64,000 nt of DNA from Mucilaginibacter sp. (GTDB taxonomy: Bacteria; Bacteroidota; Bacteroidia; Sphingobacteriales; Sphingobacteriaceae): contig NZ_JANYGQ010000036.1 in the NCBI RefSeq assembly GCF_025359345.1, forward strand, positions 404,770 through 468,769. The letters are read 5' to 3'. Each line of letters begins with the position of its first letter. The first letter of the stretch is position 1. The notes under the pieces were generated by a model. That model was given only the letters and a program-made list of their open reading frames with translations, did not search any database and was not told the origin of the DNA. Positions 1 to 10,800 of this stretch are shown here, in pieces. The position numbers were made by a program, and so were the translations under genes.

Positions 1-173
1 GCGGCGTATTAGTATATGAAGCCAAAGGCTATGATAATACCACGAAAGTATTTGACGGACATTCCAGTACCAGTGGTAAGTTGCAGCAGGCAGGTACTTT
101 TATGTATTCGCTGGAGTATAAAGACGGCGATGAAGTGAAGCACAAAACCGGGTTTATTGTGCTGAAATATTAG
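1..173 (+). CDS. T9SS type B sorting domain, C-terminal end of a secreted protein (5'-truncated)
   Basis: The open frame enters from the left edge and ends with TAG at 171-173. The last 56 residues, starting GVLVYEAKGYDN and ending TGFIVLKY, are almost the same as the ends of the two giant proteins ending at 13014 and 23131. In the family this is the gliding-motility-associated (CHU_C) domain that directs T9SS type B secretion and surface attachment. The body of the protein lies outside the window, so its function cannot be read. It is probably a third paralogue in this cluster of repeat-rich surface proteins. Confidence 0.85.
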   Translation, partial: GVLVYEAKGYDNTTKVFDGHSSTSGKLQQAGTFMYSLEYKDGDEVKHKTGFIVLKY

Positions 174-346
174 GGGTGGTTAATTAGAGGTTAGAGACCA
201 GAGATTAGTTAAAAACGGACAAGGATTCACACTCCAGCCTTATGGAGTTGAGATTAGAGACCAGTTCATAGAACGCCTTGGTTTGGAAGTCTATGGTTGT
301 TGGGTGAAGTGCGGTGTTAAATGCCTGTTATTGAATGTGATAAATT

Positions 347-367
347 CAATAGCAATTAAAGCTATTG
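347..367. other. Small hairpin upstream of the 410 gene
   Basis: CAATAGC and GCTATTG form a perfect 7-bp stem around a 7-nt loop, 43 nt before the first ATG of the next gene. There is no U-tract, so it may be a leader hairpin or an operator rather than a terminator. Confidence 0.3.
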
Positions 368-409
368 TTGCTGAAAAGTATACTAAATGTGCAGCTTTGA
401 TGTTTAACA

Positions 410-913
410 ATGAGATTCGTATCTTTATTAATTATGGCGAAGTACCTGTTATTCATACTCGTGGTTTCTTCCTCGTGTTTAGCGCTTAAATACCAGGGTC
501 AAAAAATTTGGTTGTTTTCTAAAACGCAATACATGGGCAATGCGCCTGTAGATAAGGACGGCAAAGCGGTTAGGGGTTATACCGAAACCCTTTCATGTTT
601 CATGGAGATCAGCAAAAATAAACCATCGCCCGCCTGGCAAACAGCCTGGTACAAAGGCGTAAAGTACTCGGTGAATATTTTACAGGTAAACCAGGATTCA
701 GTTATAATCGGCCGGACAAAAAATGCAAAAACCACCTTTGTAATCAAACCCGGGTCCGAAACAAAACTCATCCAATTGGAACTTACTGAGCAGGGCAATT
801 TTAAAGCCCCGAAAGCAAACGGTTTTGTATTGGAAGGTATCCTAAACAATAAACAAGTTTACCAAACATCCGACGAGCCAGCAGTTGAGTTGGCCCCGGT
901 GTTAATGCAATAA
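410..913 (+). CDS. Small exported hypothetical protein
   Basis: A 167-residue protein that I do not recognise. Two starts are possible, at 410 and at 434. The second gives a more regular signal peptide (MAKYLLFILVV, then SSSC), which could be a weak lipobox or an ordinary signal peptidase I site. The mature part is hydrophilic with beta-type patterning and no clear catalytic motif. Its stop lies 16 bp from the stop of the convergent BNR protein. A periplasmic or outer-membrane location is inferred only from the N-terminus. Confidence 0.6.
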   Translation: MRFVSLLIMAKYLLFILVVSSSCLALKYQGQKIWLFSKTQYMGNAPVDKDGKAVRGYTETLSCFMEISKNKPSPAWQTAWYKGVKYSVNILQVNQDSVIIGRTKNAKTTFVIKPGSETKLIQLELTEQGNFKAPKANGFVLEGILNNKQVYQTSDEPAVELAPVLMQ

Positions 914-929
914 AAATTCACGGTTATTC

Positions 930-3900
930 CTATAAACTAATTTTCTCTGCTCCTGCCCGGGCCAATTGCTCATTTAATACTTTTAAACCGGTCCCGGTAA
1001 GCTCGTTATATTTTAAATTTAAGTTGTTGAAATAACTATCAGCCTGGTTGACCGCAGCCGCGGCTTGTGCGGTAATTGGCATTTCGCTTTCCTGCAATAA
1101 GTTCATCAGCCCGCCAAGGCTGCCGCGTAAACCATTAAAACTTTCAGCCTTATTTGCCGGTGCACCATTTTCAATTTTCAGCGCATCCGCGTCTGTTCTT
1201 TTAAGTGCAGCTGCCAAATCGCCGCTTGCATTCGGCAATAATTTACCGATCTGCTCATGCAGACTATTTAGCTTTGCCAGGGCAGTCATCACAGTTTTCA
1301 AATGGCGGTAGCATTTGTCCGACAGGTCATATTGTCGTTGCAACTCCACTAATGGTGTTTTCACCCGGGGATCAATTTTAACAGTTAGCAGCTGGGTGTA
1401 TGATTTTCCGTCGACAGTTAATTTTATAGTATAATTTCCGGGCATTACCCATGGCGATGTTGGCACCGGTGCTGTTTGTCCAAAAATTGCTGCAATTGGA
1501 TAGCCTGGTGGTAAATCAAGTGGCTGGGTGTGCAGGTCCCATATAAACCTATGCGAGCCTTTTTCGGTAGAGAGTACCTGCTGCGGCCTGATCCAGTATA
1601 ATGGGATATTTACAGGAGGCACATCATAAGGTTTGTCATCACTTTTATAAACCCGCATCAGCTTCCCGGTGGCATCCAATATCTCGAGGCTGATTACGGC
1701 CTTTGCATTGTCTTTTAAATAATAATCAATAATTGCCCCGTCAGGCGGGTTTTGCCCGGCAGGCTCTTCCTGTGGCAGTGGGGTATCGGTATTCATGTTC
1801 CATCGCACCCTGTAAAATTGCCCGGTTTGGTATAAAGTTGTCTGGCTTGCATCCTTAATTTTAGCAAGGTTGCGCAGCGCAGCTATATCATCCATTATCC
1901 AAAACGACCGCCCATGGGTAGCCACAACCAGGTCATTACCTTTTATAACCAGGTCGCGGATTGAACTGGCGGGCATGTTCAGCCTTAAGGGCTGCCAGTT
2001 TTCGCCATCGTTGAACGAAACGTAAACCATTCTTTCTGTCCCGGCAAATAACAGGCCTTTGCAAAGCGGATCTTCCCGTACCGCGTTAACAGGGTCGGCA
2101 GGCAAACCATTAACAATCTTTTTCCAGGTTTTACCGCCGTCGTGCGTTTTATAGATGTAAGGGTTCATGTCATCCAGCCTGATTTTATTGATAGCTGCAT
2201 AGGCGGTCTGATCATCAAAATGCCCGGCATCAATTAACGAAACCTTGTTCCACGATGTAACCTCGGGCGGAGTAATGTTTTTCCAGGTTTTACCACCGTC
2301 GTTGGTAAGCTGGATAAGCCCATCGTCGGTACCGGCCCAAATGGTGTTTATATTTTTATTCGATGGCGCTACGGTGTAGATTACGCCGCGCTGCGGCATT
2401 TGCTTTAATTTATCACTGGTATAGATGCCCACACTTGCAGGAACATCCCAGGTTTTGCGGGTAAGATCAGGGCTGATGACCTGCCACGAGTTACCGCCGG
2501 TTAAGGTTTTGAATAATACGTTCCCGGCAAAAAACAACGTCTTCTGATCTACCGGCGAAAAGATAACAGGTGCGGTCCGAACAAAGCGGTAGTTTCCTCT
2601 TCTGCCGACTTCGGGTGCGATGTTTTGTACCTGTCCCGTACGTTTGTCAAACTTTGTAATCTTCCCCCCGTAAATAATATTGGGATCGAGCGGGTCAGCG
2701 GCAACGTAACCATACTCCTCGGCTCCAACAGTATGCCATTCCCTGAAAGTAATCTGGCCATCGTTCCCCCGGCTGGCAATCCCTACGGATCCGCTTTCCT
2801 GCTGTCCGCCATAAACATTATATGGAAAAGCATTGTCGGTACTTACATGATAAAACTGCGCGGTTGGCTGGTTGTACCACGAACTCCATGTTTGGCCGCC
2901 GTTTACCGTAATTTCGGCACCCTGGTCACTTGCCAGCAAAATTATTTCGGGATGCTGCGGATTGATCCATAAACGATGGTAATCATCGCCCCCGGGCGCA
3001 CCCCTTATAGCTTTCCAGTTTTTGCCGCCATCGAGCGATTTCCAGGTAACTACGTTAGCTATATAAACAATATCCTCATTTTTCGGGTCAACTTTACACT
3101 CCGCGAAATCATCGCCGCGTTCCCATAAACGGATATCAGTGCTTTGCTCTGTCCACGATTCGCCGCGATCATCCGACCGGTATAAACCACCACCTTTCGC
3201 TGCATCAACGCAAGCATACAAACGTTTTGAATTACTCGCCGAAATACAAAAACCGATCCGGCCCAAACCATCGGCAATGGTTGGCAAACCTGCGGTTAAT
3301 TTTTTCCAGGTAGTGCCACCGTCTGTAGATTTAAACAAACCGCTTTCGGTTCCTTCCCATTCCCCGTTTTCCCATGGCCCCTGCCTGCCTGCCCACATAT
3401 CGGCATAAATAATATCTGAATTATTGGGGTCGATAGTTACTTGTATAGCGCCGGTGTTTTCGTCTTTATATAATACTCTTTCCCAGGTTTTGCCGCCGTC
3501 AGTTGTACGGTACACGCCCCTTTCGGAGTTTGGGCCATAGGGATGCCCCAGTGCCGCTACAAAAACCTTGTTCTCATTCCTTGGGTCAATTGCCAGTCCG
3601 CCAATTTGTTGTGCATCCTTTAACCCGGTATTTATCCAGGTCTTGCCGGCGTCAGTCGATTTATAGACGCCATCGCCTACTGAAAGGTCGGGCCTTTGAA
3701 TACCTTCGCCGCTGCCGGCGTATATCACATCTGGATTTGAGGGGGCAACGGCCACATCGCCGATGGAACCGGTAGGCTGTTCGTCAAATACAGGCTGCCA
3801 GGTGCGGCCAAAATCATTCGTTTTCCAAACACCGCCATTGTTTACACCAATGTAAAAAACGTTCGGTTGCTGAACAACTCCTGTTGCTCCTACGGTCCGG

Positions 3901-4061
3901 CCACCACGATGCGGCCCAATCATCCGCCATTGCAGCATGTTGAACGCAGATGGATCGATGGTTTGCGCTTCAACTGTACCCATGTTGTACAGGAAAAATA
4001 AAAGCGTGGCAGCCAGCAAAAGGCGTTTAGGGGAGTTTGGTAACCTCATATGCTTGTACAT
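930..4061 (-). CDS. Exported sortilin/BNR-type beta-propeller protein (glycosyl hydrolase-like)
   Basis: A 1043-residue protein with an N-terminal signal peptide (LLLAATLLFFLYNMGTVEA). Residues about 40-750 carry many BNR/Asp-box repeats of the type STDGGTTWKK, KTHDGGKTWKK and RTTDGGKTWER, the pattern of VPS10/sortilin-like ten-bladed propellers often annotated as glycosyl hydrolase. The first blade has WRMIGPHRGGRTVGA, closely resembling WNERGPSNVGGRTRA in the 1734-aa protein at 7810. The last 280 residues lack BNR repeats and include a probable beta-sandwich and a helical tail. It has no T9SS tail. A second ATG lies four codons inside. Enzymatic activity is not proven: Asp boxes are structural. 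Confidence 0.85.
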   Translation of the reverse strand: MYKHMRLPNSPKRLLLAATLLFFLYNMGTVEAQTIDPSAFNMLQWRMIGPHRGGRTVGATGVVQQPNVFYIGVNNGGVWKTNDFGRTWQPVFDEQPTGSIGDVAVAPSNPDVIYAGSGEGIQRPDLSVGDGVYKSTDAGKTWINTGLKDAQQIGGLAIDPRNENKVFVAALGHPYGPNSERGVYRTTDGGKTWERVLYKDENTGAIQVTIDPNNSDIIYADMWAGRQGPWENGEWEGTESGLFKSTDGGTTWKKLTAGLPTIADGLGRIGFCISASNSKRLYACVDAAKGGGLYRSDDRGESWTEQSTDIRLWERGDDFAECKVDPKNEDIVYIANVVTWKSLDGGKNWKAIRGAPGGDDYHRLWINPQHPEIILLASDQGAEITVNGGQTWSSWYNQPTAQFYHVSTDNAFPYNVYGGQQESGSVGIASRGNDGQITFREWHTVGAEEYGYVAADPLDPNIIYGGKITKFDKRTGQVQNIAPEVGRRGNYRFVRTAPVIFSPVDQKTLFFAGNVLFKTLTGGNSWQVISPDLTRKTWDVPASVGIYTSDKLKQMPQRGVIYTVAPSNKNINTIWAGTDDGLIQLTNDGGKTWKNITPPEVTSWNKVSLIDAGHFDDQTAYAAINKIRLDDMNPYIYKTHDGGKTWKKIVNGLPADPVNAVREDPLCKGLLFAGTERMVYVSFNDGENWQPLRLNMPASSIRDLVIKGNDLVVATHGRSFWIMDDIAALRNLAKIKDASQTTLYQTGQFYRVRWNMNTDTPLPQEEPAGQNPPDGAIIDYYLKDNAKAVISLEILDATGKLMRVYKSDDKPYDVPPVNIPLYWIRPQQVLSTEKGSHRFIWDLHTQPLDLPPGYPIAAIFGQTAPVPTSPWVMPGNYTIKLTVDGKSYTQLLTVKIDPRVKTPLVELQRQYDLSDKCYRHLKTVMTALAKLNSLHEQIGKLLPNASGDLAAALKRTDADALKIENGAPANKAESFNGLRGSLGGLMNLLQESEMPITAQAAAAVNQADSYFNNLNLKYNELTGTGLKVLNEQLARAGAEKISL

Positions 4062-4195
4062 TAGTTGACATGTAAGCGTGATATTTTAATATATCTGTTT
4101 GTTTATCAACCAAATTTACTAAAAACAACCATATACATCCCCAATATAGCAGAGTTAAAAAAAGTTTAGGCGAGACAAAAAATTCTGGAAAAAAC

Positions 4196-4228
4196 AAAGG
4201 GCATCCCAACCTGGTGGAATGCCCTTTT
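4196..4228 (-). terminator. Intrinsic terminator after the TonB receptor gene
   Basis: AAAGGGCAT and ATGCCCTTT pair around a 14-nt loop. On the minus strand the stem is followed by a T-rich stretch (TTTGTTTTTT). It lies 43 bp after the TonB receptor stop and before the BNR gene, so those two genes are probably separate transcripts. Confidence 0.75.
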
Positions 4229-4270
4229 GAGTGGCTTGTTTGATTAATAAATACAAGCCATTAAGTAATT

Positions 4271-6793
4271 TTAAATATGACTACCTGAAAAATTTAAAGG
4301 GATCAACAGCTTTATGCTTAAATTTCTGCCCATGTTATATACGCCAACCCTGCCGGTGGTATAATTTACCGGTAGATATTTAAAGCGGCTCATATAGTCA
4401 ATATAGGCGGTGTTAAAGATATTATTGCAAATGATGTACAGACTGCAAATAGTTTTGCCTTTCGAAACTATATCACCGCCCGCTCCGGCATTAAACAATA
4501 CGTAACCTTTAGTTGCCGATGTGCTGGCAGCATATTCATAAGGTGTTAATTCGGTATTTAACCCGCTATAAATAGCATACTGGCGATATACGTCGTTTTG
4601 CTGGAAGCAGGTTAACATGCCGGCTTTAAAATACGCGTTTTTTATAATGCTGCCTATTTTGCTGACCGGGAACTTCAGGTCGGCGGTAATTCTTGTTGGC
4701 GGTACAAATGGGAGGTATTTGGTTGAATCGGGCGCATTAAGCAAATGGCCGTATACATAGCTGAACGTGGTGTTTAGCTCAACCCACGGTACGGAAGACG
4801 GGTGTATGTTAAAAGCTACCTCGCCGCCATACAACTGCGCCCCTCCGTTAGTATATTTATAAACCGGCGCGGCGCCTAACCCAACTGCATTTAAGGAATT
4901 GTTGATGGAATCGGCACCCATGGCATCTTTAAGCCCCCTTGCGTAAATGAAATTGCTAATCCGGTTATTGAACAGATCAATTTCGAAGTCGACATCTTTT
5001 GAATTTACCCCGAAGGCAATATCTTCCTCAAGGCTGGTTTCAGGTTTGATGTCATGATCGCCAATTTCGTAAACTACGGTACCATCATGCACTCCGTTTG
5101 CTGCAGCTTCGGCAACGTTTGGCGCACGCCATCCCCTTGATAAATTAGCTTTTATAAATACATTTTTTGAAAAGTTGTAGGCACCTCCAACGCTAAATGA
5201 TATCCCGTTAAAATGCGACTTAAAGCCCTGGAATTCGTGAAAGCCGTTTTCGGCATTTGGCGCTACAGGAGCCTGCGTGGTGGAATCAACCCAATGGTCG
5301 AGCCCGTTAAATGTTCTTGTGTCGTAACGTATACCGCCGCTCAGGTTAAGGTTGCCTATTTTTTTATTGGCAATAGCAAAGGCGCCGATCTCGAAAAAGT
5401 TATAATTCGGTATCAGCAACAGCGTGCCCAGGCTTTGCGACGATTGGTAAACCCCGTTTACGCCGCTGGTATAATTAAATGTGCCTTCCTGCGACGATAC
5501 ATAACGCATATCATACGTAGCCGCGTTTGAACTATAGTAGATATCGGAAACATCGGGGATGGTTGGGTCGTTATTTTCCTGCCGCTGGTTTTTTTGCCAT
5601 GAAAATATCCCCTTAATGCGGCCGCTGCCGGCGGCAATGTTGTTATCCCACACTACTTTTGTGTGCCGTATTTTTTGGTTGATAACAAATGGAGTATAGG
5701 TTACTTTTTCCTGGTGGGTTGGCAATACGTAGGTGGGCTCGCCATCATTCAGGTCTGGATAGGATACCGGCCTGACCATTTGACCGCTAACCGAATCCCT
5801 GGTTCCGTCGACTATGCCAGTACGCAAATCAAAATAGCTTGCATGCAATTGTGAATAACCCCATTTACGGTGGATGCCAATAGTTGCATCAGCGTTAAAA
5901 TTGCTGAATTGCGAATTTAAAACATATCCATCGTACTTATTGCGGTAAGCATGCGCCATGGTATTGTCTACACGGGCGCTCCAGGCAATCCCGTTTTTTG
6001 TACCCGCAAGGTGAAACGCATTATTTATGAGTCCGTTATTGGTCTGATAGTTGAATAGGATATCGCCTTTTGTTTGGCCTTCGGGCAGGATAGCCTCCGG
6101 GATAAGGTTTATTACGCCGGCAATAGCGTCAGAACCGTAAGCCAGTGAGCCGGGGCCCTTTAAAATTTCGTAACGGTTTACGGCGTTTCCATCGGCCTCG
6201 ATGCCGAATTCATCAAACCACGCCTGGTCAACCTGTTGCACACCATCATTTATGGTGAGTACGCGGTTGTAGCCTAAACCCCGGATAACAGGTTTTGAAA
6301 TACTCGGTCCGTTTGTCATGCCCGAAACACCGGGTGTTTTGGCTATAGCATCAATTACGTTGGTTGATGAATTTTGAAGCAGTTCGGCATTACTTACTGT
6401 GGCGAGTGGTATGGGGGTTTTTTGTTTGTCGGTGGCAGAACTAACGCCGGTTACCACAACTTCATTCAGCACCGTTGCAGAAACCGCGAGTTCGTAATTT
6501 TTTGTTACATCGCCTTTTATATCAATCGTTTCGATGTGGGTGGCGTATCCTATGCTGCTAACTTCGAGCAGGTAAGCACCTTTGCTTATGTTTTTTATAC
6601 GATAGTTTCCGAGCGAATCGGAAATGGCCGAAATATTAAGATCGGGAATTCGCACAGTTGCACCGGCCACGCTTGAGTGACTTTTGCCATTGGTTATCTT
6701 CCCGCCGATGGAGCTTTGAGCCTCTGCAAGCGCATGAACCATTAAAAACAGGAAAGCAGATAAAATATATTTAAATGTAAGAGGTATTTTCAT
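4271..6793 (-). CDS. TonB-dependent outer-membrane receptor with carboxypeptidase-regulatory domain
   Basis: An 840-residue protein with a signal peptide ending near AEAQ. Residues about 27-110 form a CarboxypepD_reg-like domain (GGKITNGKSHSSVAGATV through TKNYELAVSATVLNEVVVTG). Residues about 120-235 are the plug, with PVIRGLGYNRVLTINDGV and YEILKGPGSLAYGSDAIAGV. The rest is a 22-strand-type barrel. The DQAWFDEFGIEADG segment resembles the QQWGDEHG-type motif of metal-uptake receptors such as ZnuD, so a metal or metal-complex substrate is possible, but this is inference. A small membrane-anchored gene lies 116 bp upstream on the same strand and is a likely operon partner. Confidence 0.9.
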   Translation of the reverse strand: MKIPLTFKYILSAFLFLMVHALAEAQSSIGGKITNGKSHSSVAGATVRIPDLNISAISDSLGNYRIKNISKGAYLLEVSSIGYATHIETIDIKGDVTKNYELAVSATVLNEVVVTGVSSATDKQKTPIPLATVSNAELLQNSSTNVIDAIAKTPGVSGMTNGPSISKPVIRGLGYNRVLTINDGVQQVDQAWFDEFGIEADGNAVNRYEILKGPGSLAYGSDAIAGVINLIPEAILPEGQTKGDILFNYQTNNGLINNAFHLAGTKNGIAWSARVDNTMAHAYRNKYDGYVLNSQFSNFNADATIGIHRKWGYSQLHASYFDLRTGIVDGTRDSVSGQMVRPVSYPDLNDGEPTYVLPTHQEKVTYTPFVINQKIRHTKVVWDNNIAAGSGRIKGIFSWQKNQRQENNDPTIPDVSDIYYSSNAATYDMRYVSSQEGTFNYTSGVNGVYQSSQSLGTLLLIPNYNFFEIGAFAIANKKIGNLNLSGGIRYDTRTFNGLDHWVDSTTQAPVAPNAENGFHEFQGFKSHFNGISFSVGGAYNFSKNVFIKANLSRGWRAPNVAEAAANGVHDGTVVYEIGDHDIKPETSLEEDIAFGVNSKDVDFEIDLFNNRISNFIYARGLKDAMGADSINNSLNAVGLGAAPVYKYTNGGAQLYGGEVAFNIHPSSVPWVELNTTFSYVYGHLLNAPDSTKYLPFVPPTRITADLKFPVSKIGSIIKNAYFKAGMLTCFQQNDVYRQYAIYSGLNTELTPYEYAASTSATKGYVLFNAGAGGDIVSKGKTICSLYIICNNIFNTAYIDYMSRFKYLPVNYTTGRVGVYNMGRNLSIKLLIPLNFSGSHI

Positions 6794-6909
6794 TCGTAAA
6801 AATTTAGTAGAAGTTGCATTGATAGAATTAAATTACGATCAGGCCCATTTACAGCAATGAGTACCTGTGCTTACAAAAAGCACGGCGAAATTAAATGCAT
6901 TAAAAAGAG

Positions 6910-7437
6910 TCAGGAGAGTAGATGATCTGGCGGGGGAGCGTAGATATCTTTAAAAAGAGAGTTATATAACAAAGTGTTTTCTAGGGTGAATGCCCCCGTC
7001 GGAAGATCTAATGAAAAACAGGCAGGACGAAGGTTTTTCTTTGCAGCAAAATATTTTGCCTCATATAGTTTAATTGTTTTGCCTGGCGACGATTTTTCTG
7101 TGGAATTGCCTTTTTCAACATCGATAAGCTTGTGTACATATTCGTCCTCGTCGGCGTCAGCACGTGTGTAATATGATGTTATTCCGTTACGTGTACTGGT
7201 TTTTACGATATCGTACATTTTGCCGTTGGCAATTATCTCATCATCATCAACCAGCTTGAACCCTTTACTATCCGACGAAAATAAAACGAGCTTTTTGCCT
7301 GCTGCCCCGCTGTCGCGTTCAGCATGTTCTTCAGCCTTTATTTTACAGATTTGAATTTCAACCAGGTAAAATAGCGATGCCCCGAAGGAGTAATACCCAA
7401 TTAACGAGATTAAAAATATGGAGAAATTCTTTTTGAT
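6910..7437 (-). CDS. Membrane-anchored hypothetical protein without a standard start codon
   Basis: The first ATG in frame (7218) gives only 102 residues. The same frame stays open upstream to a TAG at 7549-7551 and encodes a sensible N-terminus: a basic start (HRFIKKN), a hydrophobic segment (FSIFLISLIGYYSFGASLFY, about 7366-7425), then a soluble part running without a break into MYDIVKTSTRNGITSYY. No ATG, GTG or TTG exists in frame above 7218, so translation must begin at a rare codon (ATC at 7435-7437 or ATT at 7540-7542) or the start has been lost. The gene precedes the TonB receptor and is probably cotranscribed with it. The layout resembles small conserved membrane proteins found beside metal-type TonB receptors, which is inference. 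Confidence 0.6.
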   Translation of the reverse strand: MKKNFSIFLISLIGYYSFGASLFYLVEIQICKIKAEEHAERDSGAAGKKLVLFSSDSKGFKLVDDDEIIANGKMYDIVKTSTRNGITSYYTRADADEDEYVHKLIDVEKGNSTEKSSPGKTIKLYEAKYFAAKKNLRPACFSLDLPTGAFTLENTLLYNSLFKDIYAPPPDHLLS

Positions 7438-7809
7438 AAAACGGTGATTGATATATGTGCTGTATTGTAAATATAGCGTTATGATTTTAAAATCTGACTT
7501 GGCGAAACGTAATTTTTGATTTATTATTATAGTTAAGTCAATGCTAACCTAAGAGATTAACGCTTATTAGATCATCTTTAAAGTTAAACTGTTGGTTCAC
7601 ATCCATATAGCCGGCTTGTATTTTTCACTATTTTGGTGGTAAATAATATTAAATAAGTTGTTTTTAAAATTATTATCTATATTTAAAGACAAAATCAGCG
7701 TAGGCCTAATACTAGCGATTAAAGACACTCTTTTATTTTTTTGCCGAAAGTAAATTCATTACCTGGCTGTGCCTGTAAATAAATAATCACAATTCAATAC
7801 CCCCGTCAC

Positions 7810-10800
7810 ATGAAAACACTTTACTTAAGATCATTTGGTAAAATCATAATGATTTTATTGTTTGGCGCATTTTTTCAAAATGCCACCGCGTTAAACCGGG
7901 AAGCTTTGTTGGAAAAAACGTTGCCCGTAAAAAGCAATTTTGGTATTGCTGATACGCCGCGGCAGGTTTCAAAAGCGAAAAAAGTAGTTGTAGACCGCGA
8001 CCGGGACAAAGCCAAGATAAAAGACAAGGACCTTGATAAGGATAAAAAACACCCGGAAGATGGCATTGACGACGATGTAAGCGCCCGCCAGGAGCAAGAG
8101 ACTGCCCGGACTAAGGACCCTGTAACTCATGCGGTGCCGACCGAAAGGCTAATACAGGCGAGGCGTATTAAAGACAAGTTAGTATCCGAGCGTGCAAACT
8201 TCATTAAGTCGGCAAACAAACCGGGTGTTGTTGCTCCGGTTGCTTCAATAGGTGACATAGCCTGGAATGAAAGAGGCCCGAGCAATGTAGGTGGACGTAC
8301 CAGGGCTTTAATGTTTGATTTAGCCGACGCCGGAAATGGCTATAAAAAAGTATTTGCCGGCGGTGTAGGCGGCGGTTTATGGGTTACCAACGATATTACA
8401 GCATCGCCTGTGTCATGGACTAAGATAAATGATTTCTTTGAAAATATAGCCATCAGTTGTATCGCTCAAAACCCAGTTAACCTCAAGGAGATTTATGCTG
8501 GTACTGGTGAAGGATTCTACAACGGCGATGCTATTCAGGGCCTCGGCGTTTGGAAAAGTACTGACGGCGGCGTTAACTGGACCCGGCTAATAAGTACTTC
8601 ATTTTATACAAACATAAATGCTATAGCAGTTGATAAAAATGGCAGTGTATATTTAGCTGCACGCGACTTTGGTATAATGAAATCGGGCAATGGTGGCTCG
8701 TCCTGGAGCACTGCAGTATCCACTACAGGAGCTGCCGATGTTCAGATGGCTGCCAATGGCGATGTGTATGCAAGCGATGGTGTTTTTAGTGACGGGCATA
8801 TTTACGTTTCTGATTTTGCAGTTAATGGAGCATCTACCGGAAATGCGGGTACATGGACCAATATAACGCCAAACACGGCGGGCACCATTACGCCTTCAAC
8901 TACCAGTTGGTGGCGTATTAAGCTCGCCCTCGCGCCGGGAGATGCTAATACAGTTTATGCCTTATTTGAAGGGACTAATAGTTACGGTCTCGGTTCTTTT
9001 CAGCGATATAACAGAGCCACTAACACCTGGACTGTTAAGACTGTGCCGACAGGAAGCACCTTTAACAATGACCAGGCATGGTACTCCATAGCGGCGGCTG
9101 TCGACCCAACCAACGCCAATGTTATACGTGCCGGCAGTTTGGATGGCGGACAGTCGATTGATGGCGGCACTACATGGACGGTTCAGACGCAGTGGTACGT
9201 TGGCGAAGTGGCCGGGTTAAACGCTGACCAGTATGTACATGCCGACCATCATGCTTATGTATACGCTCCAGGCTCGGCGACCAGGTTTTTGATGGGTTGC
9301 GATGGTGGTATTTTTTACACTTCAACCGCTACCGCGGCGCATCCTTCATTTGCCGATAAGAACAATGGGTACGACGTTACCCAATTTTATTCTGTTGCGT
9401 TGCACCCAACCAGTACCAATTATGCACTGGCCGGGGCACAGGACAATGGCACGCAGCAATTTACCACTGCGGGTATAAATCCTACAAATGAGGTAACCGG
9501 AGGTGATGGTGCAAATGCGTTTATTGACCAGACAAACGGAAATATCCAGCTAACGTCATATGTTTATAACAACTTTTGGGTGGCTACCGACGGTGTGAAT
9601 TTCATCCAGCATTTTTTTGGAAATACAGGGTCGTTTATTAATCCGTCTGATTATGATTCCAGTTCAAAAAATCTGTATTCGGGCTACTCAGGCGGACAAT
9701 ACTTCCGGTGGAACAACATCACTGCGGGAACAAGCACTTCGGTGGTAAATGTTACAGCATTTAGTGGAGCAAATATAACATCAGTTACAGTTGCCCCAAT
9801 AACCGCCAACCGGGTATATTTTGGGCTTGATAATGGTAAAGTAGCCGTTGTTAATACTGCAAATACCGGTACAAGTATTGCCGGTACTGTTTTATCGCCA
9901 AGCGGATCGGGCACCGGTTCGGTATCATGTGTTGCTGTTGACCCTGCCTCGGAAGATCACATCCTGGTGTCTTATTTTAATTATGGCTATCCAAGTGTTT
10001 TTGAGACAAAAAATGCTACTGCAGCTACACCAGTTTGGACATTAGTTGAAGGTAATTTGCCAGATATGCCAGTTCGCTGGGCTATGTTTTACCCGGGCGC
10101 AAACACCAAAGCAATAATTGCCACCGAATTAGGAGTTTGGTCGACAGACCTGCTCAATGGCACTTCAACAGTTTGGTCGCCTACTAACTCCGGGCTTGCA
10201 AACGTTGAGGTTGACATGTTAAAATACCGCGCCTCTGATCGCACGTTGGCGGCAGCCACCCATGGCCGTGGATTATTTACCACTATTTTACCTGTGCTGA
10301 GCAACAGTTCAAGCGATGCAGGCCTGTCACATTTAACACTTAGCGCAGGCACCCTTACACCCGTATTTGCTACAGGTACAATCAACTATACTGCATCGGT
10401 AAGCAATGCCACTGCATCTGTAACTATAACACCTACCACCAGTAATGCTGGTGCTACGGTAAAAGTTAATGGAACAACGGTAGCTTCGGGAAGTGCATCA
10501 GCAGCGTTGCCGCTGGTTGTTGGGCAGAATGTTATCAGCACAGTAGTAACTGCGCAGGATGGCACAACTACCAAAACCTATACTGTAACGGTAACCCGGG
10601 TTTCAAATAACGCACTATTAACTACCTTAAAGATAAACCCTGCAACAACGCTTACGACGGTAAGCGGGCCAGATTACCGGGATTATACTACCACAGTACC
10701 TAACAGTGAAACCAGCGTTAAAATAACGCCCACAGCGCAGGATGCTACAGCATCGATAAAGGTAAATGGCGTTACGGTAGCCAGCGGGGCAGCGTCAGCT

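Noticed and set aside
283..489. 68-codon plus-strand frame before the first small exported protein
   Set aside because: Overlaps the signal peptide region of the 410 gene in another frame and has no features of its own.
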